Below are positions 1 through 5,103 of a stretch of DNA of 5,352 bases, piece after piece. A program made the position numbers and the translations under genes. Source of the DNA: an uncultured Lachnospiraceae bacterium (GTDB lineage Bacteria; Bacillota; Clostridia; Lachnospirales; Lachnospiraceae); assembly GCA_946627575.1 (NCBI GenBank), contig CAMOVS010000113.1, positions 1 to 5,352 on the forward strand, given 5' to 3'. The notes under the pieces were generated by a model. It worked only from the letters and a program-made list of their open reading frames with translations. It was not told the DNA's origin and ran no database searches. Position 1 is the first letter of the stretch. Each line of letters opens with the position of its first letter.

Positions 1-73
1 GCATGCTCTCCCCCGACCGGTCCCGGTCCCTGATCCAGACAAAATTCTCTCCCTGAGAGAAATAATGATTCAT
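1..73 (-). CDS. 5' end of an unidentified gene downstream of the PP2C gene (partial)
   Basis: The ATG at 73-71 is preceded by a purine-rich site (AGAAGAGGG, 8 bases before the start) and the frame stays open to the window edge for 24 codons. The peptide begins MNHYFSQGENFVWIRDRDRS. Codon choice (GAG, GTC, ATC, GAC, CGG) resembles the neighbouring genes. It starts about 95 bases after the phosphatase stop on the same strand, with no terminator between, so it is probably co-transcribed. Too little is present to name a family. The N-terminal DUF6382 region of FHA-linked clostridial proteins is a guess only. A competing frame from a GTG at 143-141, preceded by AGAAGG, is also open to the edge and has coding-like codons in its first half. 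The start and frame are therefore uncertain, though a gene reading off the left edge is likely. Confidence 0.4.
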   Translation of the reverse strand, partial: MNHYFSQGENFVWIRDRDRSGESM

Positions 74-168
74 ATGCTGATCCCTCTTCTATAAGCCAGG
101 CGGCACCGGTCTTTCCGGAAGCGGAAGCTATGATAGTCTGCACCTGGGCCTTCTCATCAATGCCGCCT

Positions 169-1227
169 TTATTTTCTGCGTATTCTGATCACCAGACTTC
201 GGGCAAGCCCCCGGACATCCGGAAGCCGTATCCTTTTTCTCCTGATGGGCACCAGCTCCCAGTCTGCCTCCCCATAGTCTTCATCTTCCCGGCCATCATG
301 AGGCAGCCCTTCCTGCCTGCCAGTCTCAAAGAAGCTGGTATTGCGGACCATCTTATCGTGAGAATGCCGGACGTCGCTTTCCCGGCTGTCATCTTCCCCA
401 AAATCAGAAGAAAGCCTTTCTTCATCTCCATGATAGCCCGCCTGGCTGTAGTATTGGTCGGCAATCCCCCGGGGATAATAGAGGATGGCAGTCTGATTAT
501 CCTCCTCCCCCTTGGCCCTGGCCGCATCAAAGAGGGTCCGGATCATGTCCCCTGGTTCGGCCGCCTCCCCAAGGATCCACTCTATCTCTTCCTGGTCCAG
601 GCTGCCGAAGGCCCCGTCAGATCCAAGGATAATCCCATCATAATCTCTCGAATCCACCACTCTCATATAGGGGTGAACCTCCTCCCGGCCGCCCACATAG
701 GCCATCAGCCGGTTCTTGTTCTGATAATAAAGGAGGCTTCCCGGCCTGGTCTTTCCTTCCCGGACCATCTGGCCTGCCAGATTCTGAATCTCGCTAAGGA
801 GCTCCACCTGACCGTCCCGGATCCCATAGACAGGACTATCCCCGCAGTTGGCGATCAGAAAAGAATTCCAGAAATGTATCACGGTCGTCAAAGTGGTTCC
901 GCCGCGCATGCCGCTGTCAAGCCCTTTTTTATAGAGGGTCCTCCCAATCCTGGCATAGGTCCTGACCGTATGCTCCTTTAAAAGCTCCAGCTGGTTTTCC
1001 AGGCTGTTCATGGAGAACTCATCGCTCAGCAGAGTTCTCACCAGGTCCCGGTACCAAAGCTTGACCGCTGCACTGGAATAATCCTTGCCTGCTGCCAGCC
1101 CGCCCATGCCATCGGCCACAACCAGGGAACATACTCTTGCTTCATGATTCAGGGCAAGTTCCATCTTACAATAGCTGTCTTCATTGGCGTTCCTTTTGTT
1201 GACTACACTATCAAAAAAACAGGTCAT
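169..1227 (-). CDS. PP2C-family (PPM) serine/threonine protein phosphatase with a long charged C-terminal tail
   Basis: This is a metal-dependent phosphatase expected to remove phosphate from Ser/Thr residues in the cytoplasm, as the counterpart of the divergently encoded kinase. The catalytic domain covers about residues 5-252. PP2C motifs are visible in order: N15-E16-D17, the metal-binding VADGMGG at 37-43 (D39, G40), RGGTT at 108-112, NCGDS at 127-131, LGSDG at 201-205 (D204) and EDNQT at 242-246 (D243). All the main metal-ligand acidic residues are present, so activity is expected. There is no signal peptide and no membrane segment. Residues about 254-352 form a hydrophilic, acidic then strongly basic tail beyond the usual PP2C fold of roughly 240 residues, ending in IRIRRK; its role is unknown. 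The ATG at 1227 has an excellent GGAGGAG site 5 bases upstream (1239-1233), and a promoter lies about 60 bases upstream. It stops with TAA. Confidence 0.93.
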   Translation of the reverse strand: MTCFFDSVVNKRNANEDSYCKMELALNHEARVCSLVVADGMGGLAAGKDYSSAAVKLWYRDLVRTLLSDEFSMNSLENQLELLKEHTVRTYARIGRTLYKKGLDSGMRGGTTLTTVIHFWNSFLIANCGDSPVYGIRDGQVELLSEIQNLAGQMVREGKTRPGSLLYYQNKNRLMAYVGGREEVHPYMRVVDSRDYDGIILGSDGAFGSLDQEEIEWILGEAAEPGDMIRTLFDAARAKGEEDNQTAILYYPRGIADQYYSQAGYHGDEERLSSDFGEDDSRESDVRHSHDKMVRNTSFFETGRQEGLPHDGREDEDYGEADWELVPIRRKRIRLPDVRGLARSLVIRIRRK

Positions 1228-1285
1228 CCCTTCTCCTCCGCTATCATGGCTAACCTATTCGTATCGAAGGTTATATCTATCTATT

Positions 1286-1314
1286 ATTGTAAGAGAAATC
1301 CAGGATTATTGCAA
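1286..1314 (-). promoter_or_regulatory. sigma-A-type promoter for the PP2C gene
   Basis: On the minus strand, TTGCAA (1314-1309) is followed by a 17-base spacer and TACAAT (1291-1286). Each box differs from TTGACA/TATAAT by one or two bases and the spacing is optimal. The predicted transcript start is near 1279, giving a leader of about 50 bases before the phosphatase ATG at 1227. The -35 box lies inside an inverted repeat. Confidence 0.65.
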
Positions 1315-1325
1315 TCCCAATAATC
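1304..1325. repeat. inverted repeat, candidate operator between divergent promoters
   Basis: GATTATTG (1304-1311) and CAATAATC (1318-1325) are perfect 8-base inverted arms around a 6-base centre. The element overlaps the -35 box of the phosphatase promoter (1309-1314) and ends 12 bases before the -35 box of the kinase promoter. The symmetry is seen directly. A role as a regulator-binding site is inferred from its position; no known regulator consensus is recognised. Confidence 0.5.
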
Positions 1326-1337
1326 TGTGTACGGATC

Positions 1338-1366
1338 TTGACAATTCCTTCCGAAAGACTTATCTT
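1338..1366 (+). promoter_or_regulatory. sigma-A-type promoter for the kinase gene
   Basis: A perfect TTGACA (1338-1343) is followed by a 17-base spacer and TATCTT (1361-1366, four of six consensus bases). The predicted transcript start is near 1373, so the kinase mRNA would carry an unusually long leader of about 190 bases. The promoter is back to back with that of the phosphatase; the two -35 boxes are 23 bases apart. Confidence 0.6.
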
Positions 1367-1387
1367 TCCCTTGAGCCGCTTTCACCA

Positions 1388-1407
1388 GGCAGCGAAAAAC
1401 CGCTGCC
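1388..1407 (+). other. hairpin in the kinase 5' leader
   Basis: GGCAGCG (1388-1394) and CGCTGCC (1401-1407) form a perfect 7-base-pair GC-rich stem with the six-base loop AAAAAC, starting about 15 bases after the predicted transcript start. No T-run follows, so it is not an intrinsic terminator. It could stabilise the transcript 5' end or have a regulatory role; nothing here matches a known riboswitch. Confidence 0.5.
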
Positions 1408-1453
1408 ATTCACAGTACCGCCATCCATCAAGGGACAATCACCCATGCACGCG

Positions 1454-1471
1454 CATACGATGCATACGATG
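1454..1471 (+). repeat. two-copy tandem repeat of a 9-base unit
   Basis: CATACGATG occurs twice head to tail in the kinase leader, about 95 bases before the start codon. It may be chance or a direct-repeat binding site. A 19-residue open frame (1445-1504) runs through it and is rich in His and Met, but it has only a weak, distant ribosome binding site. Confidence 0.6.
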
Positions 1472-1552
1472 TATTTACTGGATTTTCAGATAGGCCGTGA
1501 ATAGAAAGCAAATACTACCACACGAAAGCCAGCCAAAGCAGTATCTATAGAT

Positions 1553-1560
1553 GGAAAGGA
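1553..1560 (+). promoter_or_regulatory. ribosome binding site that fixes the kinase start
   Basis: GGAAAGGA lies 5 bases before the ATG at 1566, the standard spacing. An in-frame ATG at 1551 would place this site inside the gene and has no comparable site upstream, so 1566 is chosen as the start. Confidence 0.75.
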
Positions 1561-1565
1561 TAAAC

Positions 1566-2291
1566 ATGAACAAAACCGGTGATTTCTCATCCGCCATCCT
1601 GCTTCAAAAGAAAAAAGACAGTCTCCTGTTCCGTTGGCAGGAAGACCGGGACTGCCTGATCAAAGCCGTGTCGCCCTCCCGCAGGGACCTTGTACAGGCC
1701 CTTCGGGATGAGTATGCCGTCATGAGCGGGATCCGTAATAAATGCGTCCCCGTCTACTATGACTTTCTTGATCAGGAAGATCATTTCCGCTGGGGAAACG
1801 TGGATTCCTGGCCTGCCATCATGATGGAGTACATCGAGGGACAAGCCCTGTCCCGGCTTCTTCCCCATATGGATCCGGAAAGCTTCCTGTCCGTCCTGCT
1901 TCCCGTGGGGCACACGCTCCTTGACCTGCTTGGGGCAGGCGTCCTCTACACCGATTTGAACCCGGGCAATGTTCTGATCAGGCCGGGACAGCCTCCCTGT
2001 CTGATAGATTATACCGGCGCTTATTACTATCGCCGCAACCCCAGACCGGATTACAGAATTCGTTTTTCCTACAGGCTATCCTCCGACCTTCCGGGTCCCC
2101 GCCTCCTCATTCAGGAGCTGGCCCTCATGCTGGAATCCTATCTGATAGACTATGAAGAAAAAAAGGAAGGCCGCCCTGTGCCTTCCTCTGTATACAGCCT
2201 TCTGGAATCCGGACTCAATCCCTCAGCCGGTCTGATCCCGGAGGATTATCTTTCCATGCTGTCCTCTGTTTTATCAAAGATCAGATCATAG
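1566..2291 (+). CDS. small atypical soluble protein kinase-like protein
   Basis: This 241-residue protein has a protein-kinase-like fold and probably phosphorylates Ser/Thr in the cytoplasm. Visible kinase elements are: K33 in LIKAV (VAIK-type lysine), E49 in RDEY (helix C glutamate), a hinge-like MMEYIEG at 86-92, the catalytic loop YTDLNPGN at 128-135 (D130 and N135 present, the HRD His replaced by Tyr, the DLKP Lys replaced by Asn), and D148 in DYTG (DFG equivalent). A glycine-rich loop is not evident in the first 25 residues. The part after DYTG is short, with no membrane segment and no PASTA repeats, unlike PrkC or PknB. The catalytic residues suggest it can be active, but the poor nucleotide loop leaves a pseudokinase possible. 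DLNPGN is also common in RIO- and small-molecule-type kinases, so the substrate is uncertain. It is transcribed against its neighbours and shares its last 46 bases with the PBP 3' end. Confidence 0.8.
   Translation: MNKTGDFSSAILLQKKKDSLLFRWQEDRDCLIKAVSPSRRDLVQALRDEYAVMSGIRNKCVPVYYDFLDQEDHFRWGNVDSWPAIMMEYIEGQALSRLLPHMDPESFLSVLLPVGHTLLDLLGAGVLYTDLNPGNVLIRPGQPPCLIDYTGAYYYRRNPRPDYRIRFSYRLSSDLPGPRLLIQELALMLESYLIDYEEKKEGRPVPSSVYSLLESGLNPSAGLIPEDYLSMLSSVLSKIRS
2158..2187 (-). terminator. intrinsic terminator of the FHA-SEDS-PBP operon, inside the kinase gene
   Basis: Read on the minus strand, AGGAAGGC (2187-2180) and GCCTTCCT (2171-2164) form a perfect 8-base-pair stem with an 8-base loop. A run of seven T (2164-2158, the first in the stem) follows, then CTTC. 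This is a textbook intrinsic terminator about 59 bases after the PBP stop at 2246. On the plus strand the hairpin has no T-run after it, so it should not stop kinase transcription. It lies wholly within kinase codons for the YEEKKEGRPVPSS region. Confidence 0.85.
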
Positions 2292-3634
2292 AGGTCCTCT
2301 GCCACCGGAGCCAGATCCTTGCCGATCTTTGAGGTATGGAGCCGGTTAATGACGATAACATATTCCGGCTTGTCAGCAGGTGCCATGGTGACAAGCCAGG
2401 CATTATTGGTATCGTCCCCCCTCTGGGCCGTACCGGTTTTGGCTCCCATATCATATCCCTTGCTGCCCACCTTCCTCATCCCATAATGGCGGGCGGCTTT
2501 CTTCATAGCCTTCCGAAGCTTACGTGCCGTCTCCGGACGCATGGTCTCTGTCAGAACCTTGGCTTCCCCTTTCAGAATGTCACTGCCGGTCCCATCCTTT
2601 ACCGATTGAACCAGCCATGGTTTCATCATGATGCCGTCCGCTGCAACACTTTGGCCGATCATGGCCATTTGCAGAGGGGTAACCAGAGTGTTGCCCTGAC
2701 CGAAAGCCGTGACGGCTAAGAGATTGTCCGATCCATCTTCCATATCAAAACTGGAAGTCAAAGTGGTAAAGTCCAAGGGAATCTCACGGCCGATCAGAAA
2801 GGCCGCTGCCGATTCTTCCAGCCGGGCCGGACCCATTTTCAAAGCGCGATCCATGAAATAGACATTCGATGAAAGAACGAAGGCCTGGCTGAAGGACAGG
2901 CTTCCATGGGCTGTTCCGTTATAATTATGGATTTTCTGGCCGTTGACGACCAGATAACCCTTGTCTTCCACGATTTCCTTATCGATTCCTTCCTCCAGGA
3001 TCTCCCGGGAAGTAACCAGCTTAAAAACCGATCCCGGGGCTGCAGGATTCCGGTAGGCGTTGGGAAGGAGCATGCCGGGCTCTTCACATATCTCTTCCCA
3101 TTTATCATTAAGCTCCTCCAGATTAAAGGAGGGGGAGGAGGCGATCGCCAGGATCTCCCCGGTTTCTACCTTTAGAACGACTACGGATCCTTCAAAGTCC
3201 TTGATCTGCCGCCAGGCTTCTTCCTGCAGGTTCATATCAAGAGTCAGGGTCAGGCTGGCTCCGGTCTTCTTTCCTTTCGGAGACCGGCTCCTGGTAAGAT
3301 AAGCATCATAGGTCTTCTCAAGGCCTGCCGTCCCGTAGCGGACGGACCAGTAGCCTGTCAGGCCGGAATAAGCATAAGGGTGGATGACCCGGCGGTCTCC
3401 CATGGGTTTTTCTGACCAGCAGATCTTCCGGCCTTCCCGGTCCAGGATAGAGCCCCTGGTATATTCTTTTCTATAGGCCTTTTCCCTGGCCTGGCTTTTC
3501 TTCCTATCGTCTTCCTTTGAGAGTCCGGGAAGTATGGCTGAAATCCTTACGATGGAGATCAGCATGAAGATCACGCATAGCAGCGTGAAGCTTTGCAGCA
3601 GCTGGGCCCGGCGCAAAAAAGTCTTTTTCTCCAT
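2246..3634 (-). CDS. class B penicillin-binding protein (peptidoglycan D,D-transpeptidase, PbpA/FtsI-like)
   Basis: This is a membrane-anchored transpeptidase that crosslinks peptidoglycan outside the membrane, normally as partner of a SEDS polymerase, here encoded just upstream. It has 462 residues, short for class B PBPs and close in size to actinobacterial PbpA. A single membrane anchor lies at about 11-36. Next come the family motif RGSILDREG (60-68), the YGTAGLE motif (100-106) and LTLDMNLQ (129-136). The transpeptidase domain has S202-V-F-K205 (SxxK nucleophile motif), S255-S-N257 (SxN) and K399-T-G401 (KTG). All catalytic motifs are intact and there are no PASTA domains. The ATG at 3634 has a strong GGAAAGGGG site 6 bases upstream (3649-3641), inside the upstream SEDS gene, which suggests translational coupling. 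It stops with TAA. FtsI- or SpoVD-type naming is possible, but the FHA/kinase/phosphatase context favours PbpA-like. Confidence 0.95.
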   Translation of the reverse strand: MEKKTFLRRAQLLQSFTLLCVIFMLISIVRISAILPGLSKEDDRKKSQAREKAYRKEYTRGSILDREGRKICWSEKPMGDRRVIHPYAYSGLTGYWSVRYGTAGLEKTYDAYLTRSRSPKGKKTGASLTLTLDMNLQEEAWRQIKDFEGSVVVLKVETGEILAIASSPSFNLEELNDKWEEICEEPGMLLPNAYRNPAAPGSVFKLVTSREILEEGIDKEIVEDKGYLVVNGQKIHNYNGTAHGSLSFSQAFVLSSNVYFMDRALKMGPARLEESAAAFLIGREIPLDFTTLTSSFDMEDGSDNLLAVTAFGQGNTLVTPLQMAMIGQSVAADGIMMKPWLVQSVKDGTGSDILKGEAKVLTETMRPETARKLRKAMKKAARHYGMRKVGSKGYDMGAKTGTAQRGDDTNNAWLVTMAPADKPEYVIVINRLHTSKIGKDLAPVAEDLYDLIFDKTEDSMER

Positions 3635-4682
3635 GATCTTCCCCTTTCCATCGGATGTTGCCCGAAGCGGTAATCAGCAGAATCGCCAGAATAAATGTTA
3701 CCAGCAGGGAGCTGCCTCCGCTGGAGATAAAAGGAAGGGTAATACCCGTCAGGGGACAAAGGCCGGTGCTGCCCCCTATGATAATCAGAGTCTGGTAAAA
3801 AAGCAGATAGGAAGCCCCGGCTGCAATGACCTTATGGCAGCGGTCCTCCTTACGCACACTGATCCGGATCCCTTCCAGCCACAGGCTGACATAAAGAACC
3901 AGTACCAAAAGGGCAAAAACCAGACCGCAGCGTTCGATCAGGGCCGGATAGACCAGGTCGCTGGTCTCCACCGGAAGTTTGGTCAGGGAGGACGTGCCGA
4001 AGAAGCCACCCAGGAAAATCGCTTCCCGAGCCCGGAGCAGCTGATAACCCAGCCCCTGGGGATCATGTTCCGGATGCATCCAGTAGATAAAACGATTGCG
4101 AACCTTGTCAAAGGCCGAAAACCCTGCCCGGATCGGACCGGGGGCATGGGCCAGACCGCCTGAGACCTGCAGGCGGGACAAAACGAATCCTCCCGCCGCC
4201 ATCAGAAGGATCAGGCCGGCAAGGATCATAAGGGTGATAAATATCTGTTTCTTATCCGGTACAAAGAGGGCTGTAAGGCCCAGGAAAACCAGCAGAATCA
4301 GAAGCATGGTTCCGAACTCGCCCTGGAGGGCCAGCATAAGGGTATAGACGGCGGTAACAATCTGAAAATAAAAGACCTGTTTGGGAGAAGTCCGGTCGCC
4401 GGTCCCCAGCAGACAGGCGGCGGTCAGCAGATAGACCGGTTTGATCAGCTCCGTCGTCTGAATGGACAGGAAGCCAAGCCGGATCCAGTTCCTGGCTCCA
4501 CCCACCGCGCCGGAATAAAGGAGGGCAATCAGGGAAAGAAGTATGGACCCTGCAAAAAGTCCCCGGCACAGTCCGGCAGAAACCACAGCCCTGTGCCGGT
4601 AATATAGGATGCCCACGGCAGCTCCGCCGGCCAGGCCCAGCAAATACTGGACTTGAAGCCCCGATAGCCCCGGTATAATCAA
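3504..4682 (-). CDS. C-terminal part of the SEDS gene carrying the catalytic core
   Basis: This segment carries the SEDS signature motifs. Residues are counted from the TTG at 4682, the only plausible re-start near the TGA: GGARNWIRLG (61-70) with SIQTTELIK (E78, K81), LQGEFG (119-124), HPEHDPQGLGYQ (203-214), SDLVYP with D242 matching the essential Asp of RodA/FtsW, E250 in ALIERCG, and TGITLPFISSGGSS (312-325). About seven hydrophobic segments can be seen. As a separate protein from TTG it would lack the first three helices, and the only upstream purine run (GGGGG) sits in GC-rich repeat sequence, so independent function is doubtful. After ILLITASGN the last roughly 50 residues are polar and basic and mostly overlap the PBP gene. 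The frame is open right back to the TGA, 14 codons further upstream. Confidence 0.75.
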   Translation of the reverse strand: MIIPGLSGLQVQYLLGLAGGAAVGILYYRHRAVVSAGLCRGLFAGSILLSLIALLYSGAVGGARNWIRLGFLSIQTTELIKPVYLLTAACLLGTGDRTSPKQVFYFQIVTAVYTLMLALQGEFGTMLLILLVFLGLTALFVPDKKQIFITLMILAGLILLMAAGGFVLSRLQVSGGLAHAPGPIRAGFSAFDKVRNRFIYWMHPEHDPQGLGYQLLRAREAIFLGGFFGTSSLTKLPVETSDLVYPALIERCGLVFALLVLVLYVSLWLEGIRISVRKEDRCHKVIAAGASYLLFYQTLIIIGGSTGLCPLTGITLPFISSGGSSLLVTFILAILLITASGNIRWKGEDHGEKDFFAPGPAAAKLHAAMRDLHADLHRKDFSHTSRTLKGRR

Positions 4683-4691
4683 AGCGGACCC

Positions 4692-4703
4692 CCGGCCGGC
4701 CGG
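4692..4703. repeat. three tandem CCGG units
   Basis: CCGGCCGGCCGG lies in the SEDS gene just after the in-frame TGA. It is self-complementary and encodes part of the PAGR region. Such a run is a plausible place for polymerase trouble or slippage, although the frame is the same on both sides. Confidence 0.7.
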
Positions 4704-4724
4704 AAGCTTTTCAGCGATAAAGAT

Positions 4725-4727
4725 TCA
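4725..4727 (-). other. in-frame TGA codon within the SEDS gene
   Basis: The plus-strand bases TCA read TGA in the frame shared by the segments on either side. The preceding codons encode TVGTMLQ and the following ones IFIAEKLPAGRG. Fourteen bases after the TGA, an imperfect GC-rich hairpin can be drawn: arms AAAGC/GCTTT at 4710-4706 and 4685-4681, enclosing three CCGG units. Such pairing is expected in GC-rich sequence and is weak evidence for recoding. Confidence 0.9.
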
Positions 4728-5018
4728 TTGAAGCATGGTGCCTACCGTGAGGAGCAGAAGACAGCATATAAGCACTCTCCGGCTGCCGTGCACGACCGAG
4801 GTATAGATCCAGAGAAGGGCTGTTATCAGAAGAAGCAGGCCGGCCATATCACTGTATATGGCTCCGGCCCCCTTGGTCCAGGCAAAGAAAAAAGCGGCAG
4901 CCTGCAGGAAAAGCACTGCCAGCATTCCGGCAGAGCGGAAGGAGTACATGGCCCTGGATAGTTCAAAAAGTACTCTTTCTATTGTCCTTTTCTTTGCAGT
5001 TGTCGATGCCGTTTCCAT
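4725..5018 (-). CDS. N-terminal fragment of the SEDS gene, up to the TGA
   Basis: If TGA stops translation, this yields a 97-residue peptide: a basic cytoplasmic start (METASTTAKKRTIERV), then three hydrophobic segments at about 30-47, 55-76 and 80-95, ending in GTMLQ. On its own it has no recognised function. Three helices ending in a LLLLTVGTML-type stretch fit the leading helices of clostridial and actinobacterial FtsW/RodA proteins. An in-frame ATG at 5039 would add seven residues but lacks a well-placed ribosome binding site. Confidence 0.6.
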   Translation of the reverse strand: METASTTAKKRTIERVLFELSRAMYSFRSAGMLAVLFLQAAAFFFAWTKGAGAIYSDMAGLLLLITALLWIYTSVVHGSRRVLICCLLLLTVGTMLQ

Positions 5019-5103
5019 ATAATGATCCTTTCTTTCCATTCACAGCCATCAGGATACTCTCCTGAACTCTGATCAGATGCTGCCATTCATGACCCTCCAT
5101 CCG

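Larger units (their letters stand above)
3504..5018 (-). pseudogene. FtsW/RodA/SpoVE-family SEDS peptidoglycan glycosyltransferase interrupted by one in-frame TGA
   Basis: SEDS proteins polymerise lipid II into glycan strands in the membrane together with a class B PBP. Reading from the ATG at 5018, codons 1-97 encode a short cytoplasmic start and three hydrophobic helices. Codon 98 is TGA (4727-4725), and the same frame then runs open for 406 codons to a TAG at 3506-3504. Together the halves give one SEDS protein. The helices before the TGA match the N-terminal helices that the downstream part lacks, and no frameshift is needed to join them. The start at 5018 is preferred because AAAGGA lies 7 bases upstream (5031-5026); the ATG at 5039 has no such site. 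The cause may be a nonsense mutation, a base-call error or recoding. Intact flanking genes and a frame otherwise free of defects suggest a recent event or an error. The last 43 codons overlap the PBP gene. Confidence 0.8.

Noticed and set aside
90..143. Walker A (P-loop) motif in the frame after the phosphatase
   Set aside because: The peptide reads IASASGKTG; the first position of the GxxxxGK[ST] pattern is not Gly or Ala at the right spacing, and the frame itself is uncertain.
130..981. Long plus-strand open frame of 283 codons opposite the phosphatase gene
   Set aside because: It is antisense to a PP2C gene with all catalytic motifs, its peptide has no recognisable motif and is Pro/Ile-rich as expected from a reverse-strand shadow, and it has no convincing ribosome binding site.
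1388..1407. Intrinsic terminator or riboswitch in the kinase leader
   Set aside because: The hairpin is perfect but no T-run follows and no conserved riboswitch core is recognised; kept only as a hairpin.
1184..1504. Plus-strand 106-codon frame across the divergent promoter gap
   Set aside because: It begins inside the phosphatase gene on the opposite strand and runs through both promoters. Only its last 19 codons are discussed, as a possible leader peptide.
1523..1551. Second promoter close to the kinase start (TATAGA at 1546-1551)
   Set aside because: The -10-like box has no matching -35 at a usable distance, and the start would fall on the ribosome binding site.
3534..4163. Plus-strand open frame of 209 codons opposite the SEDS and PBP genes
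   Set aside because: It is the complement of a strongly supported SEDS gene; the peptide is low in structure and has no family motif.
4680..4760. Genetic code with TGA read as Trp throughout the genome
   Set aside because: Trp is encoded by TGG in all genes here, the TGA is isolated, and the FHA gene appears to end naturally at TGA. Code reassignment would give TGA codons scattered through the other genes.
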